A stretch of DNA of 64,000 nucleotides from Chelonoidis abingdonii (GCF_003597395.2 NC_133790.1:20325463-20389462); one strand, 5' to 3'. Shown: positions 14,701 through 28,248, counted from the first letter of the stretch. Translations and numbers: made by a program. The notes: generated from the sequence alone by a model not told the origin.

Positions 14701-17700
14701 ATAGAACTTGCTAGAAAATCAGGGCTCTGGGGAATGCTGGAGATGAGTGGCTTTTTTGGGGGGGGGGCGGGGGGGGGGTTTGGAAACAAATTCTAAAATT
14801 TCCCAAAAGCTGACAAGAATATGATACTTTAGCCAATGTGGTGTGGATTTTTTAACTTTAAGTGGTTACTTGGGGACCAGTCATCTTCACTACCAGAGCT
14901 GGATGGAGACTGATCAATGTTAGAAAAAACTTGCTGTTCCATACTTGGACACCAGGTGCAGCTGTGGTATTTCTATGTATAACAGGGTGGTCAACCTGAT
15001 CCTGAGAAGGAGCCAGAATTTACCAATGTACATTGCCAAAGAGCCACAGTAATACATCAGCAATCTCTCATCAGCTCCCACCCATCAGCAGCCACACCAA
15101 TCATCGCCTCTCGCCCCCTCCCCACACCTCCTAATCAGCTGTTTCATGTTTCATGCTGTGCAAAAGGGGGAGGAGCGAGGGCACATCAGGCTCAGAGGAA
15201 GGGGTGGAGTGGGAGCTGGGCCTCTGGCAGAGCCAGGGGTTGAGCAGTGAGCACCCCTCAGCACATTGGAAAGTTGGCACCTGTAGCTCCAGCCCTGGAG
15301 TCAGTGTCTGTACAAGGAGCCACATATTAACTTCTGAAGAGCCACATGTGGCTCCGGAGCCACAAGTTGGCCACGCCTGGTGTATATGTAGAGGTTATGA
15401 CATGCGCTAGGTAGGGACAAACCTCTGTAAAATCTCCACTGGAAGGTCTTATTGGTAGCATGTATGTTGCACGTTGTTGATTTGATTAAGACAAAGGAAT
15501 TAAAACAAACGTAGAATTATTACAAGGGGTTAGTGCATTAACCTTTTACATTTAAAGACTTAACTAATTACATTTGTGATCTGGATTTATCAGGTCTTAG
15601 TCTGCATTAGAAGACCATCAAAGAACTGCAGATCTAGCTCAAATGTTTTCTATTTTAAATTATTTCACTAATATTTTGCTGTTCTAGGACACATAGCAGA
15701 ATGTAATGAGTTGTTGGCATGCTATCCTCAATTACTCTCCTTATGTCAATCACAGACTCTTACACTTTGAAGTCCAGAACACCTTGTCTTCAGTTTATAG
15801 TATACGCTGTCAGGAAATAAGTTCAATAATTTACTACTTCTGCTGTTCGTGATCAGTAGATGCAATATAAAACTAACACACAATATGCGGTGAGGAAGAG
15901 GCTCACAGATGATTTGTTAGTGGATATTTAGTTCAAAGTTGGGTAATAAGCCAGAGCTCTCCTAAGGAGAAGGGAAAAGTCACAGGTTGCAGTCAAAGCC
16001 TTTGTCTTGACAAATGAAGCAAGAGCAAATTAGTAACTTCTTCTCAGGGACCCAGAACTACAGAAAGCTGGGCACCATCAGCTCCCACTGAAGTTGACAT
16101 GTCTTAGGAGCATTTAGGCCCTTGCAGGTTTAGCACCAGATGAGAGTAAGAACCATCTTTTTAGGCAGAGAGTACACAGCTGCCCTCAGCCTTGAAGGAA
16201 CAGGCTCTGTGCTGTCTCCCAGCGAAAGGAAGATTTTAAAAAATACTAAATAAGTTAAGTGGTTATTCTTGTTAAACTCCTGCCTAATATCATTCTGTTC
16301 TCACTTTCATCACCTTGATACATAAGCAAACAAGAAAAAATTACATAGTGAGCTACAAGGGGGAGCTGAGTTTGCATTTAGGGACAGCTGAATTACTTGT
16401 ACAGGGAAACTCACATAATCATTGCCTATATCTAGTCAGGGCTCACTTTCAGAAACAACAAATTGATTTAATCTTTGGTTTATAGCCAGTTTAAAAAGAC
16501 CCTGATGAAAGGATGTGAAACAGCTTCCCCAAAATGAATTGGGGTTCCCCCGAGTAGTGAAGAGCTCTTTTGAGCTCTAGATCTTCCATATTCGCACCAG
16601 AAAACTTAACAGCAGGGAGAACACAAGGCTTTCCAAGACATAGAAGGAGATGACCTTGTACAGTTTTTAATAGCATTTGACGGATACACTTTGGCCCAGT
16701 TGTTGGCCTTTTCTGATCCTCATTTTCCTTTTGTTCAGTTCAGCAAGAGGTGATTCCTGCCATTTTGGAGAGTGCGTCCAGTGGCTTTTTGGTAGGGAGG
16801 GGAGGATACCAGCCCAGCGATATCTGTGTCTCGGCCCCTACAGGCAGTGGTAAAACACTGTCTTTCGTCATCCCTGTGGTACAGGTGAGTTCAGCCAAGG
16901 TGTATAGTTGTAATAGAGAAGGCCACAGTTGCCTTTGTTTCTCAGCAGGGCTGTAAAATGGAAGCCTCTTGAGGTAGGTAAGAAAGTCGGGAAGAAACAC
17001 CAACAAAAGCACTGAGGCTTAGAACTTCAGAGTTGCCTAGATACAATTCCTATTAACTTCAGTGCCCCATCCAGCTTCTGTGGCCAAAGAACATCATGTG
17101 AGGGTTTGAGGAAGATAGCAGGTAATAAATGAATTAGTAAGTGTTGGGACATTATTAGGATGCCACCCACTTGCCCAGACTGTGCACAGAGGCCCCACTA
17201 GCTTTCAACTGCTCATTTCGGCCTTTGTTTTGGCAGGCTCTGTTAAAACGAGTGGTTTGTCAGGTGCGAGCTCTGGCAGTTTTGCCCACCAAAGAACTGG
17301 CACAGCAGGTAGGAGACTTTCATTTCTTCCTTTTTCTGAGCTGAATTTAAGTCAAATGAAAGGCTGGTGCTTTAAACCCACTGCCCAAACACATGTGATT
17401 TCTACCATGTGAAGTAAGTTGAAGACTAACTGGGTTTGATGCTGGCTAACATAACAGAAAGCATTGTCATAAACAACTGTCAAAGTAGCTAACAAATCGC
17501 ATCTCCCCTCTGCAGGTGAGTAAAGTATTCAACATCTACACTGATGGGACGGGTCTGAAGGTTGTTTTGGTTACTGGGCAGAAATCTTTCGGGAAGGAGC
17601 AGGAGACTCTTGTCCAGAGAACGTAGGTTAAATATTTTTTTCGGTTAATGTTTTACCTTTGACCTTTCGAGGTCCCTTCCAGTTCTGGGAAATAGGGAGT

Positions 17701-20700
17701 ATATCTCCAATCATCATCAGCTCAGATGTCTCAACCCCTTATCTCAGTGCTGGAGAGGTTGAAGTATAGGCTATTGCATCATATGTTAGGTTGCATCACG
17801 TTAGTTTTTCTGAACAACAGTTTCATATACTAGATATTGTTTAAAATCTCTGCTTGCCAGAATGCTAGGAGCAGCATTTTATGGTAGTAGCTACAATTAC
17901 TAAAGTTTTGTTAGCTTTAGTAGGATAGAAACACATTACCTGTGACTTAGAGTACAAACTGCTACTTACGCAATAGAGTCTGTCCTTGGGATCAGCAGCC
18001 CACTCAGGGATGGGGGAAGAAGTGGCTTTGTCTGTCAGCTGCACCTTCAGAAATCAAATTGGTCATGAAATTGGAAGGGTGGAGGATGTCCCTCTTTACG
18101 GGGATCCTTAGTACTCAGTGCTTTCTGCTCTTGTCTGGTGTTATAAGATCTCTCTTTCCAGAGCTGATGGATTTTTTTTTTTTAACTACTGCCCCAGGAA
18201 ATTCTCTTGTTAAATTATAAAATAGGATCTCTCCATTAATTTATTTTATCTCCTAGAACTGGAAGGGATCTCGAAAAGTCATCAAATCCAGCCCTCTGCC
18301 TCCACTAGCAGGACCAAGTACTGATTTTTGTCCCAGATCCCTAAGTGGCTCCCTCAAGGATTGAACTCACAATCCTGGGTTTAGCAGGCCAATGCTCAAA
18401 CCACTGAGCTCTCTCTCCCCACCCACGGCTGCTTTGTAGGTTTGCTTTTTCAGCCTGGGTTTCAGTTCTGTCGTCTTATTTTATCTTTGCAGTTAGGTTC
18501 TCAGCACAGACATAACTGCTTCTAAGAGAACCCAGGATTGGGGCAATGGTGGTGGCCTGCATCCCACATTATAACACTGACTAAAAAAGGGTTACACGCC
18601 AGATAATTTCTAATTATTTAGCTGTGAAGCATTCGCCAAGTCTGTCTGAAATAAGCTAGTTCTCCATCTCAGCTCTCCAGAGCAAAGCATGGCCTCGAGT
18701 ATCCTACATACACATTCTTTAATGTAAATGGTATATTTGACTACTTATTCCTCAATTAAGTGAAGTGAGAAAGGGAAGAAAAGCAAACCAGGTACTTGTT
18801 GGTCACAGGAACGTGTTACATTGATCTCACTATACTGTGCACAGCAGGAAGCAGCTTGGTGACAGGACATTTGTCTTTTCAGAGTGATGGGTTACTGCAG
18901 TCTGGCTGATATCATTGTGGCCACACCTGGACGACTTGTGGATCATATTGACCAGACTCCTGGGTTTAGCCTGAGACAGCTTCGCTTTCTGGTGCGTTAA
19001 AACAATCAGATCTACCGATCTGACTATCACAAGGATCTGTGTGTCTGTAATTCCTACTCTACATCTTTTTGTACTCCTGGTGCATATACACATCTGTGTA
19101 TAGGACCTGCCATACCATTCAGATTATCGGTCCATCTAATCCTAGTATCTGCCTCCAGAAAAGGCATTTTATGTAAACACCTGGAGGGGAAAAATCTACA
19201 AAAATAAAACTTAACGGTTCTAACTTTTACAATCAAAACCAAGATTTCACCGTAAATTATCAAATTCATAATAACTCACCCGTATATCAGAATATGCACT
19301 GGGGCCACATTTGTTTGGTGCCTTATTTATTCATGGTGTTGAAGATCTGATTTCCCTTATGTCATTTAAAGCCATGTGGTGTTAATTAGCCAATAGATTT
19401 AAGTGAAACCAAATCTATTTATCAAAGGGGACTAAAGGTCGCCCTTCGGTTTGGCCACTGAATACTGTAAGACAAGATTGAATCTTTTTCTAAAAGACAT
19501 GCTCTAAGAATTATTTTGGAGAAGTTATACAGGAGGTCAGATTAGATTATCACAATGGTCCCTTCTGGCCTCGGAATCTATCGATCAAGTGTTTAGATGC
19601 CTATGCAAGGACCCAAATGTAGGATTCAGCGCCCATATTAAAACTCTGCTCACTTTTTTTAACTTTTTCTTTTTAAAGCTAGATAGTTTGGCTGATTAAA
19701 AATTTGTGCATATACACAAGGAGTATGTGTGTGCGTGCGTACGTGTGCACACTCCCTTCTGTCATTTGTTTATCCCAAGCAGAAGTGTTTTCTGCCTGTT
19801 ATAAAGAGTGGGGTTTAATGTATGCAGGAGGAAAGCTGCAGCACCAAAAAGAGCCTAACAACAAGGGCTGTTTCTGTCTGAGTGCAGATTATAGATGAAG
19901 CTGACCGTATGATAGATGACATGCACCAGAACTGGCTGCATCAAGTGGTAAAAGCAGTGTTCCGAGCCGAAGATGACTCTGGCACCAACATGCTTTTCCA
20001 GAGGACAGAACCGGGACCTGTAACGGCAGCCAGGTAACTTGGAAAATGCACTCTGCTGAATCAGTACTACGGAGGAGGACTCCAGGTTACCCCTCTATTC
20101 AGTGCTGGTGTTTTGTTGTCCGCCCCATTTGGATGTTGATTGTTGTGTACATTCCCATACTCATTCAGTTAGAAAACATACCGCTAATCAAGTCTGCTGT
20201 TTTTCAGTAGCTTGAAAATGCAGATGACATAGAGCTGATGCTAGAAATTGACCTATGCTTTTTAAAGTAAATTTTACCATCTCGATCAATTAATCCTTTC
20301 TCCAGCTAGATTAGGGTGGCGTTAAAGAAAGCAAAAATGCGCAAAACTTCGAGGACCAATCGCTATGTTTTTATAGCTGACTGAGTTGCACCAGAACTAT
20401 CACAGCTCCCCTATAAAGAGATTGGCAGAATGTTTCCTGGACCATTGCTGTTTCAGTGTAGCACCATAGACATGCATGGCCTTTCACAGAATACATACAG
20501 GCAGGTTACCTGCCCAGAGCAGGGTTAAGACAGAACAACGGGAGGAGAAAACTGAAGGAGGGGTTGGAATTAAGACCAAGGTGAAAACACAAAGATTGCC
20601 TGGTCACCTGGGAAGCTGGTGCATTCACTGGGGGAAGGAGGGATGGGGCTTACGGGTGGGGTCTTTTTTTTTTTTAGTTGATATTAACTGCTTTGAACTA

Positions 20701-23700
20701 ATTAGAGCACTAGCCATATAAGCAAGCTTAAAGGGACAGGGGGTTGCAAAGTGACTTGCGGGAAGTGGATTGGGTCAGGAAGAGAGTTCCAGGAAAAGTT
20801 AATGACTTCTCAGATTTTTCAGATGATGATAGAGGGGAAGAGTAAAATGTGACATTCCTCCCATCTGCCCTAATGCTCAATGCCTGCACACTATCTGTCT
20901 CAGCACCTGCTGTCCCCAGATACCACTACAGAAGTTGCTGTTCTCAGCCACACTGACTCGGAACCCAGAGAAACTGCAGGAACTGGGCTTGTACCACCCT
21001 CGCCTCTTCACATCTATCTGCTCTGAGAAACGAGCTGTCACAGCTGGGACAGAAACGGAACAGGATACTGAAAAGAAATACACTTTCCCTGAAGGACTTT
21101 CGGTAAGAAGGTGATTTATCCTCTTGCAGCCATGGCAGGTATCTTGCTGGGCAGCTTTCGAAGAGGGAAGGAGCTTGAACAGGTTACTTCTGAAGAACAC
21201 ATCAGACTCAAAGCAGCTTGATCTGCTTCTGGAAATGTGCTTACATTTTTCCCTTACTTTTATTCATGGGATAAAATTATTTCTTCCCCAGGCAGTCTTG
21301 CATTACTGAGGATCAGGAGGAGAAATGGTTAAGGGAACAGATAGGTCCTACTTGTGTAGCTCTACATATGCATACCTATTGATGGATTTCCACCTGTCCA
21401 TCTCAGAACAGGGCTTTTTTACACAGATACTCCTTTAAAAGAGGATGAGACGCACCATCACTAAGGACTGTGATAATAAGATAGAAGTAATACATAGCAC
21501 TTACATCACACTTTCCAGATGTAGACCACAAGTATGTAGCAAACACAAGTATGCATCATTATCTTCTTTTAGAGATTGGGAAATTGAGGCACAGTGTTAT
21601 TTTGCCTGACACTGCACCGTGCATCAGTGTCAGACACAAGAATAGAACACAGGTCTCCTGCCTCAGTCCCGTGTTGTCTCCGCTCAGACCATGTTATCTT
21701 CCCTGCATGACTTGTCCCAAAGGAGATGGCACTGTGTGATCAGTTATGTGTAATAGTGAATGGGTTTGTAAGAAAGAAAGAAGCTCGGATAAGTAGGTTT
21801 GGGAGAAGAGTCCATGTGAAAAGCAACATTTTTGAAATTTACTATTTCTTCTCTGTCCCCTGCAGCAATATTATGTACCTTGTAACCTGAATTCCAAACC
21901 TTTGTTACTCTTGTATTTCATGCTGAGAATGAAATTCACCCGGGTGCTCTGTTTTACCAACTCCAAGCAGACTTCCCACAGGTGAGTTCATTGATGGGTA
22001 CTGACTTTGTGTACCTGTAGACATCAACTGGGTAAATTCATGACTCTGTTTTATCTCCCTACCCACTTCCAAATAGATTGTTCTTACTGATTCAAGCCTT
22101 TGGTGGAGTGAATGTAGCTGAGTTCTCTTCCTGGTTGACTCCAAGTGAGAGACGGAGGACCCTGAAGGAGTTTGAACAGGGGAAGATACAACTGTGAGTG
22201 TCTCAGATGATTGTGTGTCTGTGTGTTTGGGGTTTTTTGGTGAGTGGTTGTTGTTGTTTTTTTCGGTACTAACCCAGGCTACTTCCAGTGTAGAGAGAGT
22301 AGTAGAAACATGTATATAATAAAACAAACTCATCTGCAAAACCGAGCTTACAAAATCCAACTTGTCAACTGAGTGGGAGGTTTAGGCTATGTACACACTA
22401 CAGCATACTTTAGTGTAAGTTATGTCCCTCAGGAATATGAATAAGCACTCTCCCTAAGCAACGTAAGTTACATTGACATAAGCATCGATTTAGACAGCGC
22501 TACATTGGCAGAAGAGCTTCTCCTGCTGAGATAGCTACCGCCACTCGCGGGAGCTGAAGTAATTAAGTTGATGGAAAAGCCGCCTCCATAAGCTTAAAGT
22601 ATCTGCACTAGGAGCATTACAGCGATGCAGCTGCACTGCTGTAAGTTCTGTAGTGTAGCCGTAGCCTGAGACTCTCATTTTCTGAATGTGCAGATGCTGG
22701 TGCACTTGTGTGTGTATTTACTGTAATTTTTTGTACAGTTGAGCTACTTGTGTGTGCAAATGGCCACTTAGAATCTAGCTGCTAAGTTGCATGAGCATTT
22801 GTCATGTGCAATGGCAGTAAATGCACAAAGCACACGTGTAAGTCTGAAAATCTGAGCCTTTCTGCAGATCAGGTTTTTATTGGCACATAATAAAAAATGA
22901 TGCTGCTTTACTATAGGGGCTATTATGAATAGAAGTAATGTAATCTAGCAGCAAGAACCTGCTAGACTGACTGTCTAGATCAGGAGTAGGCAACCTATGG
23001 CACGGGTGCTGAAGGCAGCACGCGAGCTGATTTTCAGTGGCACTCACACTGCCCAGGTCCTGGCCACCAGTCTGGGGGGCTCTGCATTTTAATTTAATTT
23101 TAAATGAAGCTTCTTAAACATTCTGAAACCTTATTTACTTTATATACAACAATAGTTTAGTGATATATTATAGACTTATAGAAAGAGACCTTCTAAAAAG
23201 GTTTAAAATGTATTACCGGCACGCAAAACCTTAAATTAAATTGAATAAACAAAGATTCAGCACAGCACTTCTGAAAGGTTGCTGACCTCTGGTCTAGATT
23301 TTTGTTCCCAGCGCTGTCACTGATTTGCTGTGACCTGAGGTATATTGCTTAATCTTGTGCTTCAGTTTCTGTAATGCTGATAGGGGCACTGAGTACTCAT
23401 TGCCTGACAAGTGTCCTTGAGAACCTTTCATGAAAGGGTAAACATATTAAAATACATATTTTGTTTTAATACAAACCTCTCTTTGCAGTGGCTGTTCAGC
23501 TGTCCTGTTTTGAATGCTTTGAGCACAAAACACTGGGGTGCATTTTCAATATGGTTTGTGGGCATTTAGCTCCCAATTACTTTGATAGAAGTCACTTGAC
23601 TAAAAATTCCACATACAGTGCTGCTAATATCCTCTGTGTCTACCAAACCTGGAAACTCCAATGGTGTCATTGTTTATGTCAATAGAAAAGAAACCTCCAG

Positions 23701-26700
23701 AAGTGCTTAATATATCACTGGAATGGATTTTCCCTGCAGGTGTCTAATATGGCTGGTATAGCTAATAAATCTGTGGTGTGATTCGTGGTGCTATCTTATG
23801 CTCCAAAGACCCAGCCCTCTCTTTTTGTCTGGCTAGCTTGATGAGGGAGATTAGTAACATATTGTGAGCTGCTCCGTATCCAGTTATCAGAATTTGCAGT
23901 GTCACTGGGCAATTGCTTTATGCCATGCAACAGACCTGAAAATGAACACTACTAGTTTCTTTTCTTTATAACATAAAACAGGTTAATCAGTACAGATGCC
24001 ACTGCTCGAGGGATTGACGTTAAAGGAGTGAAGTGTGTGATAAACTATGATGCCCCTCAGTTCATCAGGACTTATATTCACCGGTGAGTGGATGAGGAAT
24101 ACAAAGAAGAGACGTGAATTCGGATGATAACGTCTCTTTTGGATATGACTTTTTAGACGTTTAAGCATTCTTCATGTACACACACAAAGTATGTGGTGTG
24201 AAAAGTTTTTAATTCCATTGCAATAGAGCTGTTAATTCAATATGAAAGCAGTTGTTCAGTCAAAATTAAGCCTTTGGCTTGTGTCATTACAATGACTCTA
24301 TTCTAAATTAGGGCTGCTTCCTACTATACCAGGCCTGATTTATAGGAAATGTGGGTATTGCCCTGGACGGTCCTAAACACTGATGGCCTGATTTTCAGAA
24401 GTGCTGAGGGCTTCAACTCCAGTTGAAATCAGTGAGGACTGTAGGGTCAGTACTTCTGAAGATCAAGCCCTGAAACATAAATCTCTTGTGTTTATGTACA
24501 GGAGGCCTACTTATACTGATGATACTTGTAGAAATAATCTGAATAGTCCTCTTCAGGTTTCAAGAACTCCTGTTGGGGCAAGGTGGGAAGGAGTGTGCTG
24601 CAGCTGAGGGGGGAACAGAGGGACAGTTAAACCGACATTGAGGTTGGCCTCCTTTATCTGATTTCAGAGTTGGAAGAACAGCTCGAGCGGGCAAGGTGGG
24701 ATTAGCATTCACCATGCTCCTGAAAGTCCAGGTGAGTCAGTCCTGGCAGCAATTCTTAAGTGAAGCACAGCAGAGTGGTGAGGAGGAGTGGGGTTAATGT
24801 AATTTTCCTCCATCTATTCATGTGCAGTCCAGTTCTGTGTACAGGTGCTTTCCCTTCAGTGGTATCTGTACAGCACATTTTTCATAGAGACTACTTAATT
24901 ACTCTTGATTTGTGAAGATGTCCTGGTTTGGCTGTATTGAGTATGAATTCTTAGTTATGCTACCTCATCGCATGAAGGGAGGTAGCCACACCGCCCCTCT
25001 TCACACACCGATGCTGTGTGTCTAAGCTTCCACATCCAGTGCTGAAAATGAACCCTTGGTTTCCTGCCAACCTAGGAACTCTGTTGCATTCCAGACCTCG
25101 TGTGTGAGTTCTTCAGGAGTTTGCAAACCCAGTTTTTAAGCATAAAAGTTAGGTCTTCTCAAAATTGAGCTTATATTTGGTTGTGAATTTTATTCACTAG
25201 TAATTTCCAAACTAGATGGAACCTTCCAGACTCGTTCACTTCCCAGGCTTATGGTCTTCTCCCCTTAATTTTCTGTATCTGTTTGAGGTGCAGGAGTGGA
25301 AGTTTTTGCAGATGCTGAGGGATGCTGGCAGCCCAGATCTGGAGAAGCAGCTGGTGAAGAGCGAGTATTTAAAGCCATTGTTGCAGCAATATGAGGAAGC
25401 ACTGTCCAAACTCCAGAAAACTGTCAAGGTAACAGCAACAGTGAAGAGCTGCAGTATAAAATTGAGCTGCAGTATAAAATTCAGCTGCACAAAAAGCTCA
25501 TTGTAACCTGCTGCAGACTTGCACATCAATTAGTGTTCGGTGTCTTTTCTCTTAACCATGGAGATCTATTGAGGTGCTTGAGTCAGTAGAGAACAGAGGG
25601 GCTCTGTGTTGAAAGTACAGCAGACACTACATATTTTACTGCCTTTCTGTAGATCTGTTGATTTCCTATAGTGTGCTGAGGATTTGAGGCCTGGGAATAG
25701 GAAGATAGAGTAACTATATTCAGAGGCTGAGGTCTTGGCTACACTGGAGAGTTGCAATGCTGGTAGTGGCTTTACAGCGCTGCACTTACTCCCCGTCCAC
25801 ACTGGCAAGGCACATACAGCGCTGTATCTCCCTGGCTACAGTGCTGGTCGTACGCCACATGGACGAGAGGAATAAAGAGAACAGCGCTGGTGCTGCAGCG
25901 CTGGAGTGCCAGTGTAAACGGCGATTAATCTTACTACACTGTAACTGACCTCCAGAATTTTCCCATAATGCTTTTAACTAAAGAACTCTTTGTTTTGTTG
26001 TGAACTTGGGGCTCCGGGAGCTGCTTATCTAAAAAACAAACACAGCTACAGTTTGCTCGAGCAGAGGCAGGCAGGGAATGTCCACAGCTAGTGTTTGCTT
26101 GAGGAGAGAAACAGCATGGCAGGGTGGGGAGGGAGTCCGTGGGAGCAGTTGCTTATCTGGTCTGAAGGCTATTTGCATTTAAGAGTGAATGAGAGAGGGG
26201 TGGGGGAAGTGGTCAGAATTTGCAAGGCAGGGAACTGACACAGTGTCGGCTCCAAAAATCCACTCTCTCTCCCCCACGCTCACTGTCACACTCCATCCCA
26301 CCCCCCTCTTTTGAAAAACACGTAGCAGCCACTTGAACGCTGGGATAGCTGCCCATAATGCACCACTCCCAACACTGCTGCAAATGTGGCCACTGCAGCG
26401 CTGGTATGAAGACAGCTTTAACTCCCAGCGCTGTACAGCTGCAAGTGTAGCCAAACCTGAACCTTCTGCCAGATCAGAATTTAAGACAATCTCCCCAATT
26501 TACAAATTGCATAGCTGTTTTGAACATTCAAGGAAAAGGAGTTCCATTTGCTGACCCTCCATTAGACAGGAGTGCTTTCATCTGTAAACAGAACATCAGT
26601 GGCCTTACCAGCTAAGCATAAGAGCAGTCACACATGGTAACTGATCTGGGGGGAAGCTCCTGCTCTAGTACTTTGTAGCGAATCCTAAAACTAAGTCAAG

Positions 26701-26926
26701 AGATTGGTGACCTGTCCCTGCAAAATAGATGGCTTTGGTGTCCAGCTTCTGGACTTCAGTAGTGCTGGGGAAGTGGGAGAGAAGGGAAAGAAAATTTGTC
26801 AGATTCTGCTGCATTGCTGCCTGATACAGTTTGTGCACATCTGTGTGACCCTGTGACTGAGGCTCTGCGTATCTGCAGTCACCTTCTTTGTCTTAACAGG
26901 ATGAGCGAGCACAGAAACGAGCATGA
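11633..26926 (+). CDS. DDX51: DDX51, ATP-dependent DEAD-box RNA helicase, 16 exons, complete
   Basis: DDX51 (yeast Dbp6 homologue) is a nucleolar helicase for 60S subunit/28S rRNA maturation that helps release U8 snoRNA. Exons: 11633-11655, 12768-13195, 13549-13805, 14461-14611, 16739-16884, 17237-17308, 17516-17622, 18883-18991, 19888-20033, 20904-21102, 21866-21981, 22077-22193, 23982-24083, 24668-24731, 25294-25428, 26900-26926. All introns are GT/AG and phases match, giving 732 residues (human about 666). Residues 1-236 are charged and Lys-rich with nuclear-localisation-like runs ([10 protein letters not shown]). The helicase core has motif I APTGSGKT (319-326), Ia PTKELAQQ, Ib TPGRLVD, DEAD (434-437), SAT (494-496), [11 protein letters not shown] and [12 protein letters not shown] (657-666). 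The first exon codes MALF, as in human. The larger size comes from the divergent N-terminal region. Every catalytic motif is intact. Confidence 0.96.
12217..12613. mobile_element. hAT MITE with 8-bp target duplication, DDX51 intron 1
   Basis: Begins CAGTGCTTCTTAACC and ends GAGAGCCACTG, an imperfect inverted repeat. The flanks are GACTAGAG (12209-12216) and GACTAGAT (12614-12621), an 8-bp duplication with one mismatch, as hAT transposases make. The copy at 8322-8705 is the same family in the opposite orientation. Confidence 0.8.
14755..14779. repeat. Poly-G tract
   Basis: A run of guanines with a single internal C in DDX51 intron 4. A simple low-complexity tract and possible G-quadruplex former. 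Confidence 0.75.
14983..15379. mobile_element. hAT MITE (GAGCCACATGTGGCTC type), DDX51 intron 4
   Basis: Begins CAGGGTGGTCAACCTG and ends CAAGTTGGCCACGCCTG, inverted repeats of the hAT type. Near the right end is the palindrome GAGCCACATGTGGCTC. The flanks (ATGTATAA / GTGTATAT) are a decayed 8-bp duplication. There is no coding capacity. Confidence 0.7.
18255..18425 (-). repeat. tRNA-derived SINE with CR1-like tail (turtle Cry I-like)
   Basis: Read on the - strand it starts with an A-box-like TAGCTCAGTGG-type sequence (here partly decayed to GAGCTCAGTGG), has a B-box GAGTTCAATCC, and ends in AGGTCC/GATCCCTTCCAGTTCTAG, a CR1-like 3' tail. This structure matches the tRNA-Lys-related SINEs known from cryptodiran turtles. 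A second copy lies at 28529-28700. It sits in DDX51 intron 7 and is not expected to encode anything. Confidence 0.8.
19420..19600 (+). repeat. CR1 LINE 3'-end fragment
   Basis: Contains AGGAGGTCAGATTAGATTAT then GGTCCCTTCTGGCCTCGGAAT, the typical end of amniote CR1 elements. It is a short 5'-truncated remnant in DDX51 intron 8. The left boundary is uncertain. Confidence 0.6.
21490..21735 (-). repeat. MIR-like SINE fragment
   Basis: AGATTGGGAAATTGAGGCAC followed by AGAACACAGGTCTCCTGCCT resembles an old MIR-type SINE read on the - strand (tRNA-related head plus conserved core). It is heavily diverged. It lies in DDX51 intron 10. Confidence 0.45.
22385..22666. mobile_element. Harbinger-like MITE, DDX51 intron 12
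   Basis: Begins GGCTATGTACACACTACAG and ends CTGTAGTGTAGCCGTAGCC, imperfect inverted repeats. The flanking triplets are TTA (22382-22384) and TGA (22667-22669), consistent with a mutated 3-bp PIF/Harbinger duplication. It contains AGCTACCGCCACTCGCGGGA-like sequence shared with other turtle MITEs of this type. Confidence 0.7.
22981..23291. mobile_element. hAT MITE with perfect 8-bp duplication, DDX51 intron 12
   Basis: Begins CAGGAGTAGGCAACCTATGG and ends GGTTGCTGACCTCTG. Both sides carry GTCTAGAT (22973-22980 and 23292-23299), a perfect 8-bp duplication that marks a hAT insertion. There is no transposase frame. Confidence 0.88.
25741..26457. mobile_element. Harbinger-like element rich in CAGCGCTG, DDX51 intron 15
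   Basis: A 717-bp element beginning GGTCTTGGCTACACTG and ending CAAGTGTAGCCAAACC, flanked by TGA on both sides (25738-25740, 26458-26460). Repeated CAGCGCTG palindromes are clustered near both ends. No transposase frame, so it is non-autonomous. Confidence 0.72.
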
Positions 26927-27452
26927 GAAGACTGGTGTATATTTTCCATGGCAATGAAATCAAGCCAGGACTGATCACGTTTTTGCTGTTAATGGCAAGT
27001 GTCAGGGTAACAGTGCAGCTCCAGAGCTGATGGATTAGCTGCCCAACCTCCTAGTCCAAAGGCTAAATTGTCGCCTTGGCAACAGGCATTGTGGACCCCT
27101 GAGGGAACTGGCAACAAAGCTCAGATCTCAGCTTGAACAAATATTCTTTGAAGGGGAACACTCTCTCCTGTGCTATTGGTATACTGAAAACTGCCAACAG
27201 TAAATAGAACATCCTGCCTTCTTAGAATGTGCATCTGATGGAGCTTCCAGTTATCAAATTTGATGGGGCCAGGCCCCTCTTGGCTTTGCCTGTGGATCAT
27301 TTCAGCAGACAATTGTTTCTTCTCCTTTGCTGCAGACACACCATCTGTATCTGCAAAGTGCATCAAAAGCCATACCATGTATGTAGCAGAATGCTGCCAT
27401 TTCAAGAATGTTCCAGGCTGGGGGTGGAGAAAAAGGATGACTTAAATTTTTA

Positions 27453-27458
27453 AATAAA
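27453..27458 (+). promoter_or_regulatory. DDX51: DDX51 polyadenylation signal AATAAA
   Basis: A canonical AATAAA about 530 bases after the DDX51 stop, followed by a TGTGGTTTTG GT/T-rich element at 27475 onward. This gives a plausible 3' UTR of 26927 to about 27475. Confidence 0.75.
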
Positions 27459-27675
27459 GAGTAACTTTAAAAAATGTGGTTTTGTTTTCTTGTAAAGGAT
27501 GATTCTGAGTAGGAAAGGAGTTTTTAGAGTGAACTAACCATTGTCCTGGGTCCCTCATACCAATCTTTTTTCCCCCTTTATCAAGTCAGACCTATGGTCA
27601 TAGTTCCTGCTGGAAACAGCAGCTGTGTTATCAGTCTAAATTACACCATTAATTATGCTAAAGTTTTACTATTTA

Positions 27676-28225
27676 CTAGGGCTGTCAATTAATCGCAGTT
27701 AACTCGTGATTAACTCAAATGAATCCTGATTAATCGCACCGTTAAACAGAATACCAATTTAAATTTATTAAATATTTTTGATGTTTTTTCTACATTTTCA
27801 AATATTGATTTCAGTTACAACACAATAGAAAGTGTACAGTGATCACTTTATTTTTATTACAAATATTTGCACTGTAAAAAAACACACAGTATTTTTCAAT
27901 TCACCTAATACAAGTACTGTAGTACAATCTCTTTATCATGAAAGCTGAACTTACACATATAGAATTATGTACAAAAAACTAACCACATTCAAAAATAAAA
28001 CAGTGTAAAACTTTAGAGCCTACAAGTCCACTTAACCTTACTTTAACCAATTGCTCAAACAAACAAGTTTGGTTACAATTTGCAGGAGATGATGCTGCCT
28101 GCTTCTTGTTTACAATGTCACCTTAAAATAAGAACAGGAGTTTGCATGGCATTTTTGTAGCCAGTTTTGCAAGGTATTTACATGTCAGATATACTAAACA
28201 TTCGTATGCCCTTTCATGCTATTTA
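27676..28225. mobile_element. hAT-like DNA element fragment (TAGGGCTGTCAA terminus)
   Basis: Starts with TAGGGCTGTCAATTAATCGC, a hAT-type terminus seen in reptile repeats, and contains several ATTAATCGC direct and inverted units. The opposite terminus was not found before the SINE at 28529, so the element is truncated or rearranged. The right boundary is an estimate. Confidence 0.5.
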
Positions 28226-28248
28226 TGTTATAAAACCACTAGTAACAT

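Noticed and set aside
18255..18425. tRNA gene suggested by A/B boxes
   Set aside because: The sequence has a CR1-like tail, is repeated at 28529-28700 and cannot fold into a full cloverleaf; it is a SINE.
21905..22360. 151-aa - strand open frame
   Set aside because: Antisense to DDX51 exons 11-12, which explain the sequence on the + strand.
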